NCBI GenBank assembly: GCA_021325655.1
Contig: JAJPGT010000092.1
Span: 1-55,651, forward strand
Source: Pseudomonadota bacterium
Lineage (GTDB): Bacteria > Chloroflexota > UBA6077 > JAJPGT01
DNA length: 55,651 bases
Direction of reading: 5' to 3'
Shown: one piece after another, positions 1 through 8,016 of the stretch
Numbering within the stretch: the stretch's first letter is position 1
Layout: each line of letters opens with the position of its first letter
The notes under the pieces: generated by a model
Seen by the model: the letters and a program-made list of their open reading frames with translations, nothing else
Told to the model about the DNA's origin: nothing
Databases searched by the model: none
Made by a program: the position numbers and the translations under genes

Positions 1-288
1 CCCCTGGGCCAACAGCGGCAGCAGCAGCACGGGGCCGAAGGCGAACAGGAAGTGGGGCAGGATCCAGGGATGGGGCAAGCCCAGCAACGGCACTTGCTGC
101 TCGGGACTGCGGTGCCAGGCCCAGTCCCACAGCACCCCGATCTCCGCCAGACTCATCGGCCCCAGCCCCCACAGCGCAACACGGGCCGCCGGACTAAGGC
201 GGCGGGGAGCAGGCCGAGCCCGCCCACCTGGGGCAGGCGGAGTGCTTGAGGTGCCTGGCCGCTGATGCCCGGACTGGTTCACCTGCAT
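1..288 (-). CDS. Hypothetical membrane protein, C-terminus beyond window
   Basis: An open minus-strand frame runs from an ATG at 288 off the left edge, giving 96 visible residues. The first ~45 residues are rich in Pro, Ala, Arg and Ser and look like a disordered cytoplasmic tail. They are followed by an amphipathic stretch (MSLAEIGVLWDWAWHRSPEQ) and a hydrophobic segment ending LPHFLFAFGPVLLLPLLAQG, which should be a membrane helix. No clear ribosome binding site precedes 288; an alternative start is the ATG at 156, just before MSLAEIG. I do not recognise the family. Confidence 0.5.
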   Translation of the reverse strand, partial: MQVNQSGHQRPGTSSTPPAPGGRARPAPRRLSPAARVALWGLGPMSLAEIGVLWDWAWHRSPEQQVPLLGLPHPWILPHFLFAFGPVLLLPLLAQG

Positions 289-647
289 GCCAGGAGGGTG
301 CGCACTGGCCACGCGGTCCACACCGAGCCTGCCGTGTCCCTGCTCACCAAGCGCCGAGCGCGGCCTCGCGGCGGGACCTTGCGCCGGGACTCTGGCGGCT
401 GAAGCGCGGCCTGAGCCGCGCGCCTCTTCCACCCGGAGTATCCAGGCGGCACGAGGCCGATATGTATACCGCTGATAGGTCTGTCCACCGGTTCCGGCAT
501 GTGCGCTTGTGCCGTCCGATACTAGCAGCCCGGAGCGACACCAGTGTGAACCTGGGTGGCCACCATCTCCACCACGCTCCGCTTGGTGTTCGAGGTACAT
601 CTCAGCACGTTGGCAGTGCACAATGAGCAGGGAGCGGCGGGACCAGT
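289..647. other. Intergenic region without a supported gene
   Basis: This 359-base stretch separates a leftward partial gene from the rightward methyltransferase gene, so it should contain divergent promoters. Reading frames here have no recognisable domain and overlap each other on both strands. A relatively AT-rich patch near 460-480 (gatatgtatacc) could hold a promoter, but no convincing -35/-10 pair was found. Confidence 0.4.
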
Positions 648-1325
648 ATGCGTCTGCCAACCGTGGCGATCTTCGATCTCGGCGCCGAGCTGTACGATTG
701 GTTTACCAGCCAGCCGCTCTGGTGGGGGAGCTGCGCTCGGCTGGCCACCGATCTTCCACGGCAGGCGCGGGTGCTCGACCTCGGCTGTGGCCCCGGGGTC
801 TCGTCCCTCGTGCTCGCCCGCCAGCAGCCCGAGGCGCGCATCATTGGCGTAGACCTTGCCTGGCGGATGGCCCGGCGCGCCCGGCAGCACGTGCTCCGCG
901 CCGGGCTAGATGGCCGGGTCACCGTGGTGCGCGCCAGCGCAGCATGCCTGCCCTGCCGCGACGCAAGTGTGGATGCTGTCGTCGGCCACAGCTTTCTCTA
1001 CCTGGTACCCGAACGCCAGCAGGTGCTGGCGGAGTGCTGGCGCGTGCTCCGCCCGGGTGGGCGAGTCGCCTTCATGGAGCCGAGCGCTGCGCCGGCTCGC
1101 CCCGCGGCGATCCTGGCGCAGAGCCACGATCCGCGCTTCCTGGTATCGGTCTCGCTCTGGCGGCCGTTCTCGGCGCTGCACGGACGCTTCACCCCGGGGG
1201 CATTGACGCGGCTGTTGCGCGCGGCAGGGTTCGAGGACGTCAGCACTGAGCCGGTGCTGGGCGGACTGGGGATCATCGGCCGCGGCCGTAAACCCGGGCC
1301 GGAAGGCGGAGGGGAGCGGCGGTGA
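648..1325 (+). CDS. Class I SAM-dependent methyltransferase
   Basis: The 225-residue protein carries the SAM-binding glycine motif VLDLGCGPG near residues 42-50, the acidic strand-2 end (GVDLAW) and a later LRPGGRVAFMEP segment. This is the standard order for a Methyltransf_11/UbiE-like fold. The substrate cannot be read from the sequence. The stop overlaps the GTG start of the following UbiA-family gene (GTGA overlap), so the two are probably co-translated. That pairing hints at modification of a prenylated quinone, aromatic or lipid product. The ribosome binding site before 648 is weak (GGAG about 14 bases upstream), so the exact start is uncertain. Confidence 0.8.
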   Translation: MRLPTVAIFDLGAELYDWFTSQPLWWGSCARLATDLPRQARVLDLGCGPGVSSLVLARQQPEARIIGVDLAWRMARRARQHVLRAGLDGRVTVVRASAACLPCRDASVDAVVGHSFLYLVPERQQVLAECWRVLRPGGRVAFMEPSAAPARPAAILAQSHDPRFLVSVSLWRPFSALHGRFTPGALTRLLRAAGFEDVSTEPVLGGLGIIGRGRKPGPEGGGERR

Positions 1326-2188
1326 GCACCGCCCGGCTGCTGCTGACCCACCTGCGGCTGCACTTCCAGCTTCTACTGGCGCCGCTGTTCCTCTGGGGCG
1401 CAGCGCTGGCCGGCGGGCGCCTCACCCCCCGGCTGCTGCTCGGCTTCCTCGCCTTTCACGTTTTCCTGTACGGCGGCACCACTGCCTTCAACTCCGCCTA
1501 TGATCGGGACGAGGGCCCGGTGGGAGGGCTGTACCAGCCGCCGCCGGCGCCGCTGGCGCTTCTGCCGTTCTCGCTCGTGGTCCAGGCCATCGGAGCGCTG
1601 CTCGCAGCCCTGGTGTCGCCGGCAGCGCTGGCGGTCTACCTGGCGATGGCACTGCTGGGAGCGGCGTACTCCCACCCGGCAACGCGCTGGAAGGCTTCGC
1701 CTGCCACCGCCCTGCCCACCATCGCGTTCGGCCAGGGAGTGCTCGGCTTTCTCGCCGGGTTCGCCACCGCCTCCCCGGCCCCGAACACGCCGGCGCTGGT
1801 CGTCGTGGTGGGAGCCGTCTCGGCGGCGCTGGTGGTCAGCGGCTTCTACCCGCTCAGCTCGCTCTTCCAGTTGGAGGAGGACCGGCAGCGGGGCGACCGG
1901 ACTATCGGGGTCGCCTGGGGCGCGCCAGCGGCATTTGCCGTTGCCCTCGGCTGCTTCCTGCTGGCCCTGCCGTTGCTGGTCGGGCTCGCCTGGAGCCGGT
2001 TCGGCCCGCTCGACGCGCTGGCGCTCGCGCTCGGGATGGCCGTGGTGATCCTGGGCACGCTGCGCTGGCGGCGCCGCTTTGTTGCCACGGCGGTGCGCCA
2101 GAACTTCCTGGCGGCGATGCGACTGAACGCGCTCGCCGCGGCCTGCTTCTCGGCCTACCTGGTGTGGCGCCTGCTCTCACCTGGCTAG
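1322..2188 (+). CDS. UbiA-family prenyltransferase
   Basis: This 288-residue integral membrane protein has about eight hydrophobic helices. It carries two acidic loops placed as in UbiA aromatic prenyltransferases: NSAYDRDEG at residues 57-65 and EEDRQRGDRT at 185-194. In the family these loops hold the magnesium-diphosphate of the prenyl donor. The first loop is a variant of the classical NDxxDxxxD motif, so the substrate may differ from ubiquinone or menaquinone precursors. It overlaps the methyltransferase gene upstream and is followed by a strong hairpin, so the pair forms a two-gene operon. Confidence 0.75.
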   Translation: MSTARLLLTHLRLHFQLLLAPLFLWGAALAGGRLTPRLLLGFLAFHVFLYGGTTAFNSAYDRDEGPVGGLYQPPPAPLALLPFSLVVQAIGALLAALVSPAALAVYLAMALLGAAYSHPATRWKASPATALPTIAFGQGVLGFLAGFATASPAPNTPALVVVVGAVSAALVVSGFYPLSSLFQLEEDRQRGDRTIGVAWGAPAAFAVALGCFLLALPLLVGLAWSRFGPLDALALALGMAVVILGTLRWRRRFVATAVRQNFLAAMRLNALAAACFSAYLVWRLLSPG

Positions 2189-2216
2189 GAGTGTCTTTCG
2201 GGACCCTCACCCCCGC

Positions 2217-2242
2217 CCCCTCTCCCAAGTATGGGAGAGGGG
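2217..2242. terminator. Bidirectional hairpin between convergent genes
   Basis: A perfect 10-bp stem, CCCCTCTCCC and GGGAGAGGGG, encloses the loop AAGTAT. It sits between the rightward UbiA gene and the leftward peptidase gene, so it can terminate both. There is no T-run. The CCCTC/GGGAG composition resembles dispersed intergenic palindromes found in many bacteria. Confidence 0.6.
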
Positions 2243-2275
2243 AGACGGGCACAGCAGCCGCGGGTGAGGACAGCG

Positions 2276-3430
2276 CTAGGTCAGGAGCACCCGGGCCGTT
2301 TCGTACAGCGTCTGCTCGAACATCCGGAGCTCGTCCAACGCGACGTACTCGTCCACGGTGTGCGCCTGGGCCAGTCGCCCGGGGCCGTAGACGACGCAGT
2401 GCGGGCTGCCGGAGCGCAGCGCGCAGACCGCGGCATCGGTGTAGGCGCGGAAGCCGGCCAGCTCCGGCTCGGCGCCGGTCACCGCGCGGTGGGCCTGGCG
2501 CACCGCGGCGATGAGCGGGGAGGTGGGCGTGCAGACGACGGGTGCCCGGTCCGTCGTCTTCTCATCCAGCTCGAACCGGATGCCCGGGACGGCCTGGGCC
2601 GCCCGCTCGGCGGCCGCCTGGAGCATCTGGCGGATCTGCTCGACGCTGGCCGAGGGGGGATAGCGAATGTCGATCTCGGCCCGCGCCGCGTCTGCAACGA
2701 CGTTCGTCTTGAACCCGCCCTGCATCACCCCGACCACCAGCGTGGCATGGCCGAGCAGCGGATCATCATCACCCACCTGGGCGATCCCCTGGTAGGCGGC
2801 TTCGACCGCCAGCGCCAGCGCCCGGTTGGCGTCTGCCCCGAGGTGCGGCATCGATCCGTGTGCCGAGGCGCCCCGAAAGCGCAGCTCGTACCAGGCGACA
2901 CCCTTCTGGGCGACGAGCAGCTTGCCATCGGACGGCTCGGCGGCCAGGATGTAGCTGCTTGGTGGGACCAGCCCCGCCGCGCTGAGCGCCAGCGCGCCGG
3001 TCATGCTGGACTCCTCGTCCACCGTGGCCGCCAGGACCAGGTCGCCCGAGAGCCGGGCGCCGCTGTCGCGGAGTCGCAGCAGGGCGAGCAGCGCCGCCGC
3101 CAGCCCGCCCTTCATGTCACAGGCGCCCCGCCCCCACAAGCGCCCGTCCTCGATCTGCGCTCCGAATGGGTCGCGCGACCAGCCCTCGCCCACCGGGACG
3201 GTGTCCAGGTGGGCGAGCAGCACCAGCGGCGGTCCACCGCCCCCGTGCAGGCGGGCCACCACGTTCCAGCGCTCGTCAGACACCGGCACCCGCTGGTACG
3301 GCATGCCCTGCTCCGAAAGCAGCGCTTCGACGAATTCGGCGCAGGCCGCCTCCGGTACCGTGGGGTTCGTACTCGGGATATGCACCAATGACTGGGTCAG
3401 CCGCACGACATCAGGGGCGGGCAGTGGCAT
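2276..3430 (-). CDS. M20-family metallopeptidase (ArgE/DapE type)
   Basis: The 384-residue protein has the M20 signature in order: AHLDTVPVG with His74 and Asp76, GRGACDMKGG with the bridging Asp105, DEES with the catalytic Glu139/Glu140 pair, and a C-terminal AHTVDEYV segment with a metal-ligand His. The length matches acetylornithine deacetylase, succinyl-diaminopimelate desuccinylase and related carboxypeptidases. The substrate cannot be chosen from motifs, because no arg or dap genes are nearby. It is transcribed alone from a promoter at 3471-3500 and converges with the UbiA operon. Confidence 0.85.
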   Translation of the reverse strand: MPLPAPDVVRLTQSLVHIPSTNPTVPEAACAEFVEALLSEQGMPYQRVPVSDERWNVVARLHGGGGPPLVLLAHLDTVPVGEGWSRDPFGAQIEDGRLWGRGACDMKGGLAAALLALLRLRDSGARLSGDLVLAATVDEESSMTGALALSAAGLVPPSSYILAAEPSDGKLLVAQKGVAWYELRFRGASAHGSMPHLGADANRALALAVEAAYQGIAQVGDDDPLLGHATLVVGVMQGGFKTNVVADAARAEIDIRYPPSASVEQIRQMLQAAAERAAQAVPGIRFELDEKTTDRAPVVCTPTSPLIAAVRQAHRAVTGAEPELAGFRAYTDAAVCALRSGSPHCVVYGPGRLAQAHTVDEYVALDELRMFEQTLYETARVLLT

Positions 3431-3470
3431 GGATGCTCCAGGCCGCGCAGTAGCGAGAGTCAGCCCGGGC

Positions 3471-3500
3471 AGGGTAGCAAGCGCATCCGGGCGGCGTCAA
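3471..3500 (-). promoter_or_regulatory. Predicted sigma70-type promoter of the M20 peptidase
   Basis: Read on the minus strand, TTGACG (3500-3495) and TACCCT (3476-3471) are separated by 18 bases. The -35 matches consensus at five of six positions and the -10 is weak. It would give a 5' leader of roughly 35 bases before the start at 3430. Confidence 0.45.
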
Positions 3501-3643
3501 ACCCCGCGTCGGGCCAGCACCTGGGGCAGACAGAGGGCGGGAAATGCGAACGCGTGGCACCCCTTATGCGTTAAGGGATACAGGCGAATACGTGTACTGA
3601 CAACGAGTGGCCGGCTCCGGAAGGCCGCCCTCGGCGGAGGACG

Positions 3644-3748
3644 ATGATGAAGCGCCACATCTGTCAGGACTTCTGGTCCTGCGGCGCGTGCGGCGGGTGG
3701 GTCTGCCCCGTCTGCCTGCCGCATCATCACTGCGAGCACGCCAGCTAA
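3644..3748 (+). CDS. 34-residue Cys/His-rich zinc-ribbon-like peptide
   Basis: A short frame starts MMKRHICQDFW and continues with CGACGG, CPVC and a HHHCEH cluster before TAA. It contains six cysteines and several histidines, arranged like a miniature zinc ribbon or treble-clef finger. A good ribosome binding site (GGAGGA, two bases before the ATG pair) precedes it, and ATG at 3647 is an alternative start. A 21-bp perfect inverted repeat begins 27 bases after the stop and probably ends the transcript. I do not know a named family for it. The regular CxxC spacing and the ribosome binding site make a chance frame unlikely. Confidence 0.6.
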   Translation: MMKRHICQDFWSCGACGGWVCPVCLPHHHCEHAS

Positions 3749-3775
3749 CCGGTTGGGGCAGGGGCCTTGCCGACC

Positions 3776-3828
3776 GGTGTCGGCCAGTGCCCGGCGCATT
3801 GACCTCTCGCCGGGCACTGGCCGACACC
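3776..3828. terminator. Perfect 21-bp inverted repeat with 11-base loop
   Basis: The left arm at 3776-3796 begins GGTGTCGGCCAGTGCC. The right arm at 3808-3828 is its exact reverse complement, and the loop is CATTGACCTCT. It follows the small zinc-ribbon gene and precedes the NHL gene. There is no T-run, so it may act as an unusual terminator or an RNA-stabilising element. Confidence 0.65.
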
Positions 3829-4013
3829 GCTGCTGACCCTCCCGCGTGTAGACCTGCCGGGGTGACGCGTTCGCGCCGGCCCTGCCTGCCGGGCAACCTT
3901 GTTCCCTTCAGGACTCTCAGCCGTCGCAGTGGTGGTGCTCGCGCCTGCCGTTGGCTGGCCGCTCCCGCGGGCGGAGCGTAGCCAGGAACGATGCCCACTC
4001 GGAGACAGACCTC
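3829..4013. other. Leader region before the NHL-repeat gene
   Basis: This 185-base gap between the large hairpin and the chosen GTG start of the NHL gene holds no recognisable gene. The same frame is open upstream to about 3951, but that part encodes only an Arg/Ser-rich stretch and has no ribosome binding site. Confidence 0.35.
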
Positions 4014-6032
4014 GTGCTCGATCAGTCGCTGACCCCTAGCCAGGCTGAGCAGCTCGAGCCCGCGCTGAGCGAGCTGGCGAGCATGCTCGCCGAGGGCGTG
4101 GAGCCCACAGACCCCGAGCTGGAGATGCTCCTGCTCTGGCGCGACCTCAGCGCAGAAGAAAGCTGGGCGCTCGACGAGCTGCGCGCCTGGACAAGCCTGC
4201 TCCAGCGGCTCAGGAGGTCGGAGAGCAGCGTCGAGGAGGCGCTGCGTGGCTTGACTGCGCGTGGTGTCTCCGAGCCGGCCGCCCGGGCGGCGGTCGAGAG
4301 CCTCGCCCCGCCAGCGGGTGGGGGCACCGAGCCCGCCGCTGCCGCTTCCCCCGCTGCCGCGGCCGAGGCCGTCCCAGCGGCGAGGCCGAGCACAGTCTCT
4401 CCGCTGGGAGCCGAGGCCCCGGTTGTGGCCGCGAGCGACGAGCAGCTCGCCGGGCTTCCCTTCGGGACGCTGGTAGTGGGCGAGACTGCCGAGCGACGGC
4501 TCGTGGTGCGGGGCGGGCCGGGGCGGATCACCGTCGATAACCCCGGCGTCGAAGTGCTCCCGGCTGTCCTGGAGAGCGACGAAGCCGAGATCCTGGTCCG
4601 GGTTCGGCCAAGCGCGCCCGGCGACCTGTTTGCCCGGCTGCGGTTCGAGGCGAATAGCGGCCAGGTGAGCGAAGTCTACGTGAGCGCCACCGCGGCGCTG
4701 CCTGGTGACGAGGCGGCGGAGCACCCGGCGCCTGTCGTCCCGGGCGCTCCCGGGACGGAGCCGGGGCCGGAGCGCGGCGCGGGGGACGCCGCGCCGGGAC
4801 CGCTCCCGGCCGAGGCCAGTGCCGGGCTGCCCGCGGGCCGTCTTCCCCGGGCGCTCCAGCGTGTCCGCGGCTGGCCCGGAACGTCGCGGCTGGGCCTGCC
4901 GCACCTGGTGGCCGCGGCCACGGTAGGGAGCCTGCTGCTGGGCCTCCTCGCCGGGATCGTGGCGAAGCCGGCGCCAGCGGTCTCCAGCGCTGGCGCCGGC
5001 GGAGAGAGCCTGGAGCAGGCGGCGCTCGCGGAGGACGAGGCTCTCTCCGCCCCGGCAACGCCCACACCTCGCCCCCGGCTGGCGGGGTCCCCACGCGACC
5101 CGTCGCGTGGGGTGCCCCTGGCGCCCCGGGCCGACATCGTGCTGGTGAACACGATCTCGCTCCGCCCCAGCCGGCCGAGCGGCCGCGACCGCTTTGGCGG
5201 TCCCACCGGGGTGGCGCTGGACAGCGCTGGCAACGTGTACGTGGTCGAGCTCAGCGGCCGGATCCGCAAGCTCAACCCGGAGGGCGAGCCGCTGGCGCGC
5301 TGGGGCGGCGCCGGGAGCGAGCCCGGGCGGTTCGACGGACCGATGGGGATCGCGCTCGACCAGGCCGGCAACGTGTACGTCGCTGACACCGGCAATCACT
5401 GCATCCAGAAGCTGTCACCCGACGGCCAGCCGCTGGCGCGCTGGGGGACGCTGGGGAGCGCGCCGGGCCAGTTCAACAGTCCGCAGGGCGTGGCGCTGGA
5501 CGCCAGCGGTAACGTGTACGTTGCCGACACCGGCAACAACCGGGTGCAGAAGCTGTCGCCCGACGGAGAGCCGCTGGCCCAGTGGGGCCGGGCCGGCACG
5601 GCGCCCGGGCAGTTCAACACCCCCAGCGGCCTCGCGGTTGATCGCGATGGCAACATCTACGTCGCCGATACGGGCAACCACCGCATCCAGGTGCTCTCGG
5701 TGTTCGGCCAGCCGGTGCTGCTGCTGGACACGCAGCCGGCGAAGCCTCGCCAGTTCAGCCGGCCGGTCGCGGTGGCGCTCGGTCAGCAGCATCTCTACGT
5801 GGTCGATCGCGAAAACGACCTCGTCCAGCAGTTCTCGCTTGATGGCCGGCTGCTGGCCCAGTGGGGACACGGCGAGGCCCCGGTGGAAGACCTGAACGAG
5901 CCGTCCGGGCTGGCGGTAGATGCTCGGGGCTTCGTCTGGGTGGCAGACACGCGCAACGGGCGGCTCCAGCAGCTCGAATTCGGCGCCGTGCTCCCCAGCC
6001 ACGAGCCCGCAGCGACGCCGAACGAGGGCTGA
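4014..6032 (+). CDS. Membrane-anchored NHL-repeat beta-propeller protein
   Basis: The 672-residue protein has three parts. The N-terminal ~110 residues are acidic and helical, with no recognised domain. A Pro/Ala-rich linker and a beta-rich segment lead to one transmembrane helix (LVAAATVGSLLLGLLAGIVA). The C-terminal ~270 residues hold about six NHL repeats, with GVALD, GNVYVADTGN and IQKLSPDG recurring every ~45 residues. The order implies a cytoplasmic head and an extracytoplasmic propeller, probably for protein or glycan binding. The GTG at 4014 was chosen because GGAG lies nine bases upstream. A 47-base repeat at 5079-5125 is translated as part of the linker between the helix and the propeller. 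Function is unknown. Confidence 0.75.
   Translation: MLDQSLTPSQAEQLEPALSELASMLAEGVEPTDPELEMLLLWRDLSAEESWALDELRAWTSLLQRLRRSESSVEEALRGLTARGVSEPAARAAVESLAPPAGGGTEPAAAASPAAAAEAVPAARPSTVSPLGAEAPVVAASDEQLAGLPFGTLVVGETAERRLVVRGGPGRITVDNPGVEVLPAVLESDEAEILVRVRPSAPGDLFARLRFEANSGQVSEVYVSATAALPGDEAAEHPAPVVPGAPGTEPGPERGAGDAAPGPLPAEASAGLPAGRLPRALQRVRGWPGTSRLGLPHLVAAATVGSLLLGLLAGIVAKPAPAVSSAGAGGESLEQAALAEDEALSAPATPTPRPRLAGSPRDPSRGVPLAPRADIVLVNTISLRPSRPSGRDRFGGPTGVALDSAGNVYVVELSGRIRKLNPEGEPLARWGGAGSEPGRFDGPMGIALDQAGNVYVADTGNHCIQKLSPDGQPLARWGTLGSAPGQFNSPQGVALDASGNVYVADTGNNRVQKLSPDGEPLAQWGRAGTAPGQFNTPSGLAVDRDGNIYVADTGNHRIQVLSVFGQPVLLLDTQPAKPRQFSRPVAVALGQQHLYVVDRENDLVQQFSLDGRLLAQWGHGEAPVEDLNEPSGLAVDARGFVWVADTRNGRLQQLEFGAVLPSHEPAATPNEG
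5079..5125 (+). repeat. 47-base palindromic repeat, copy 1, inside a coding region
   Basis: This segment is identical to 6539-6585. Its core is a 10-bp perfect stem, CCCCACGCGA and TCGCGTGGGG, with loop CCCG. It lies in frame within the NHL gene and encodes part of the linker (AGSPRDPSRGVPLAP). Confidence 0.8.
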
Positions 6033-6170
6033 GCCTTCGATTCGCTCCCTCCTGCTGCGGGCGCGCTTCCTGTCGGCTATCGTGGGGCCAGCGGCTGCGC
6101 GGAGCAGGCCGCTGCACGCGCGACAGGCCCAACGTTACCGCTCGCGGTCTCGGCGCGAGGAGGAGCTGGC

Positions 6171-6527
6171 ATGACCCCGCTGACGCTGATCCTGGTCGCC
6201 CTGGCGCTGCAGATCATCCCGATGGCGCTGGTGGTGCTGTTCTATTTGACCCGCCGCGGCGCCAGCCGCGGCCCGCGCGGCTTCGCCTACGCCGTGGAGC
6301 AGGCGGGCGACGAGTGGCGCCTGCTCCAACTCGAGCGCAAGGTCGACCTGCTGCTGCGCCACCTGGGGCTCGAGTACGACCCGCTGGACCTGGTGGGTGA
6401 GCTGGCGCGCGCGGGGCAGACCTACCAGGCGATCCGGGCCTACCGCGCGGCCACCGGCGCCAGCATCGAGCAGGCGCGCCGGGCGGTGGAGACGCTCCAG
6501 CGCGGCCAGGCGCAGTCCGCCCCCTAG
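6171..6527 (+). CDS. Small membrane protein with L7/L12 C-terminal-like domain
   Basis: This 118-residue protein has one N-terminal membrane helix (residues 4-27) and a basic stop-transfer (TRRGASRG). After a short coiled segment (LLQLERKVDLLLRHLG), the last ~45 residues (QAIRAYRAATGASIEQARRAVE) match the helix pattern of the ribosomal L7/L12 C-terminal domain, where KAIKLYREATGLGLKEAK is typical. Such single-helix L7/L12-like proteins are probably not ribosomal; their role is unknown. A strong ribosome binding site (GGAGGAG) precedes the ATG. It lies about 140 bases downstream of the NHL gene and may share its transcript. Confidence 0.65.
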   Translation: MTPLTLILVALALQIIPMALVVLFYLTRRGASRGPRGFAYAVEQAGDEWRLLQLERKVDLLLRHLGLEYDPLDLVGELARAGQTYQAIRAYRAATGASIEQARRAVETLQRGQAQSAP

Positions 6528-6534
6528 CTTCGCA

Positions 6535-7857
6535 CTACCTGGCGGGGTCCCCACGCGACCCGTCGCGTGGGGTGCCCCTGGCGCCGGCCGGCGCCAGGTC
6601 GCCCAGCGCCTGGAACGCGGCGACGACCGGCTTGGGCGAGCCATCGGCGTGGTACATCCCGAAGGCGTTCTCCCGCGGGTTGAATCCGTTCGGAACGTCG
6701 TTCAGCATCCACTTCAGCGCCCCCACCGCGCCGTGGTCGCGCGCCCCGAGCACCAGTTGCGCTTCCAGCGCGGCGGCCTGCTGCTCGTCCAGGTTCACGG
6801 TCGACAGGCCAAACTCGCTGAGCAGCAGCGGCTTCCCGGGCACTGCCGCCTTCACGTCGTCCAGCACCCGCAGGCTCGCCGCGATCCCAGCATTAGACGG
6901 TCCCGGATACTGGTGCAGGCTGCGGAGGTCGAGCCAGGCATTCACCGGCAGGCTGCCCAGCACCACGTCGACGTGACCGACGGTGATCGGGCGGCCCGGA
7001 TCGGCGGCGCGAACCGCGTCGAGCTGCGGCGTCAGCCAGGCGGCCAGCGTATCGTTGAGCGCCTGCTTCAGCGGCTCCCAGCCGGCGGAGTCCGGCGCGC
7101 CCAGATACTGCACGATGGTGCTGTTGTGCGCTCTGGCCCAGTCCAGAGCATCGTGCAGGAAGCGCCGGTAGGCAGCTAGCGTGTTGACGTACACGTAGGC
7201 CTGGTCGTCGCTCAGCCGCGCCGGGACCTCCCTCTGGCCCGGATCGCTGGCGCGGTAGGCGGGCACGTCCTGGCGGGCGACGGTCTCCCCCACCGCGGCG
7301 ACGAGCTCTGGGCGTTGCAACGGGGCATTCAGCCCGGGCGGGTAGCTGGCGAGGGCCAGGTCGCCAAAGCGCGGCTCGTTCTTCAGGTCATAGGCCAGAA
7401 TCGTCGCCCGGTCGCGATAGCGCCGGGCGATGGCGGCGTCCACCGCGGCCACCCGGGCCAGGTCGAGCTCGGCGTAGTCAGCAAAGGTCAGGATGAGCCG
7501 CAGCCCGTGCTGGTCGGCCAGCTTGAGCACCCGGTCCAGCTTCTTCCAGCGACGCGCCTGGACATCCTCGGCCAGTGCCCGCTGGACGAACAGGCGCAGG
7601 ACCGACACATTAGCGGCTCGCGCCCGGGCAAAGTCCTGGTCGATCGCGGCCGGATCGAAGGCGTCGTCATCCCACATCCGCCAGGCACGATCCGCTGGCC
7701 CCTCGTAGTTGGCGCCCAGCAGGAAGCGCGGCTGCCCCGCCTCGTCGACGAGCGACTCGCCCTGGACAGAGAGACGCGGTGTTTCGGCGAGAGCCGGGGC
7801 GAGCGGGCTGGGGAGCAGTAGAGCAAGCGCAAGCAGAGAAACGATGGCACGTCGCAC
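6535..7857 (-). CDS. Secreted glycoside hydrolase, GH5/clan A type
   Basis: The 440-residue protein begins with a signal peptide (RRAIVSLLALALLLPSPLAPALA). Its (beta/alpha)8 fold carries LKNEP, placing the acid/base at Glu161, and LLLSEFG, placing the nucleophile at Glu348. That spacing is typical of GH5-like beta-mannanases and cellulases. LRLFVQRAL and LHQYPG fit other barrel strands. The substrate is probably a beta-linked glycan, but the family cannot be fixed by eye. The last ~16 residues (GARGTPRDGSRGDPAR) are encoded by the 47-base repeat and are unlikely to be part of the catalytic fold. The start is a GTG with only a weak ribosome binding site. Confidence 0.75.
   Translation of the reverse strand: MRRAIVSLLALALLLPSPLAPALAETPRLSVQGESLVDEAGQPRFLLGANYEGPADRAWRMWDDDAFDPAAIDQDFARARAANVSVLRLFVQRALAEDVQARRWKKLDRVLKLADQHGLRLILTFADYAELDLARVAAVDAAIARRYRDRATILAYDLKNEPRFGDLALASYPPGLNAPLQRPELVAAVGETVARQDVPAYRASDPGQREVPARLSDDQAYVYVNTLAAYRRFLHDALDWARAHNSTIVQYLGAPDSAGWEPLKQALNDTLAAWLTPQLDAVRAADPGRPITVGHVDVVLGSLPVNAWLDLRSLHQYPGPSNAGIAASLRVLDDVKAAVPGKPLLLSEFGLSTVNLDEQQAAALEAQLVLGARDHGAVGALKWMLNDVPNGFNPRENAFGMYHADGSPKPVVAAFQALGDLAPAGARGTPRDGSRGDPAR
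6539..6585 (+). repeat. 47-base palindromic repeat, copy 2, at a gene's 3' end
   Basis: This copy is identical to 5079-5125, with the CCCCACGCGA/TCGCGTGGGG stem. It supplies the last ~16 codons of the leftward glycoside hydrolase gene, whose stop codon lies just outside the repeat at 6535-6537. The flanking bases differ from copy 1, which defines the unit length. Confidence 0.8.
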
Positions 7858-8016
7858 CAGGAACCTGCCGTGAAGCTGGACTGTGCCCGCGCCACGCCGA
7901 GCACGGCGGGCGAGGCCGGGGTAGGGTACACAACCGACCCTGCCGCGAGCCAGGCGCCGAGACCTCCTGGCGAATGTCAGGCTGGCGCATATGGCGACGG
8001 GGCAGACAGCCGCGGA
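7858..8016. other. Intergenic region upstream of the glycoside hydrolase
   Basis: This 159-base region separates two leftward genes. It contains TACCCT on the minus strand near 7922-7927, a possible -10 element, but no matching -35. No gene is seen. Confidence 0.3.

Noticed and set aside
3564..5399. 611-codon minus-strand open frame
   Set aside because: It is antisense to the NHL-repeat gene, Arg/Ala/Gly-rich with no domain, and arises from the high GC content.
5190..5990. Tandem repeats resembling a repeat array
   Set aside because: These are imperfect ~135-base units encoding NHL repeats, not CRISPR spacers and repeats.
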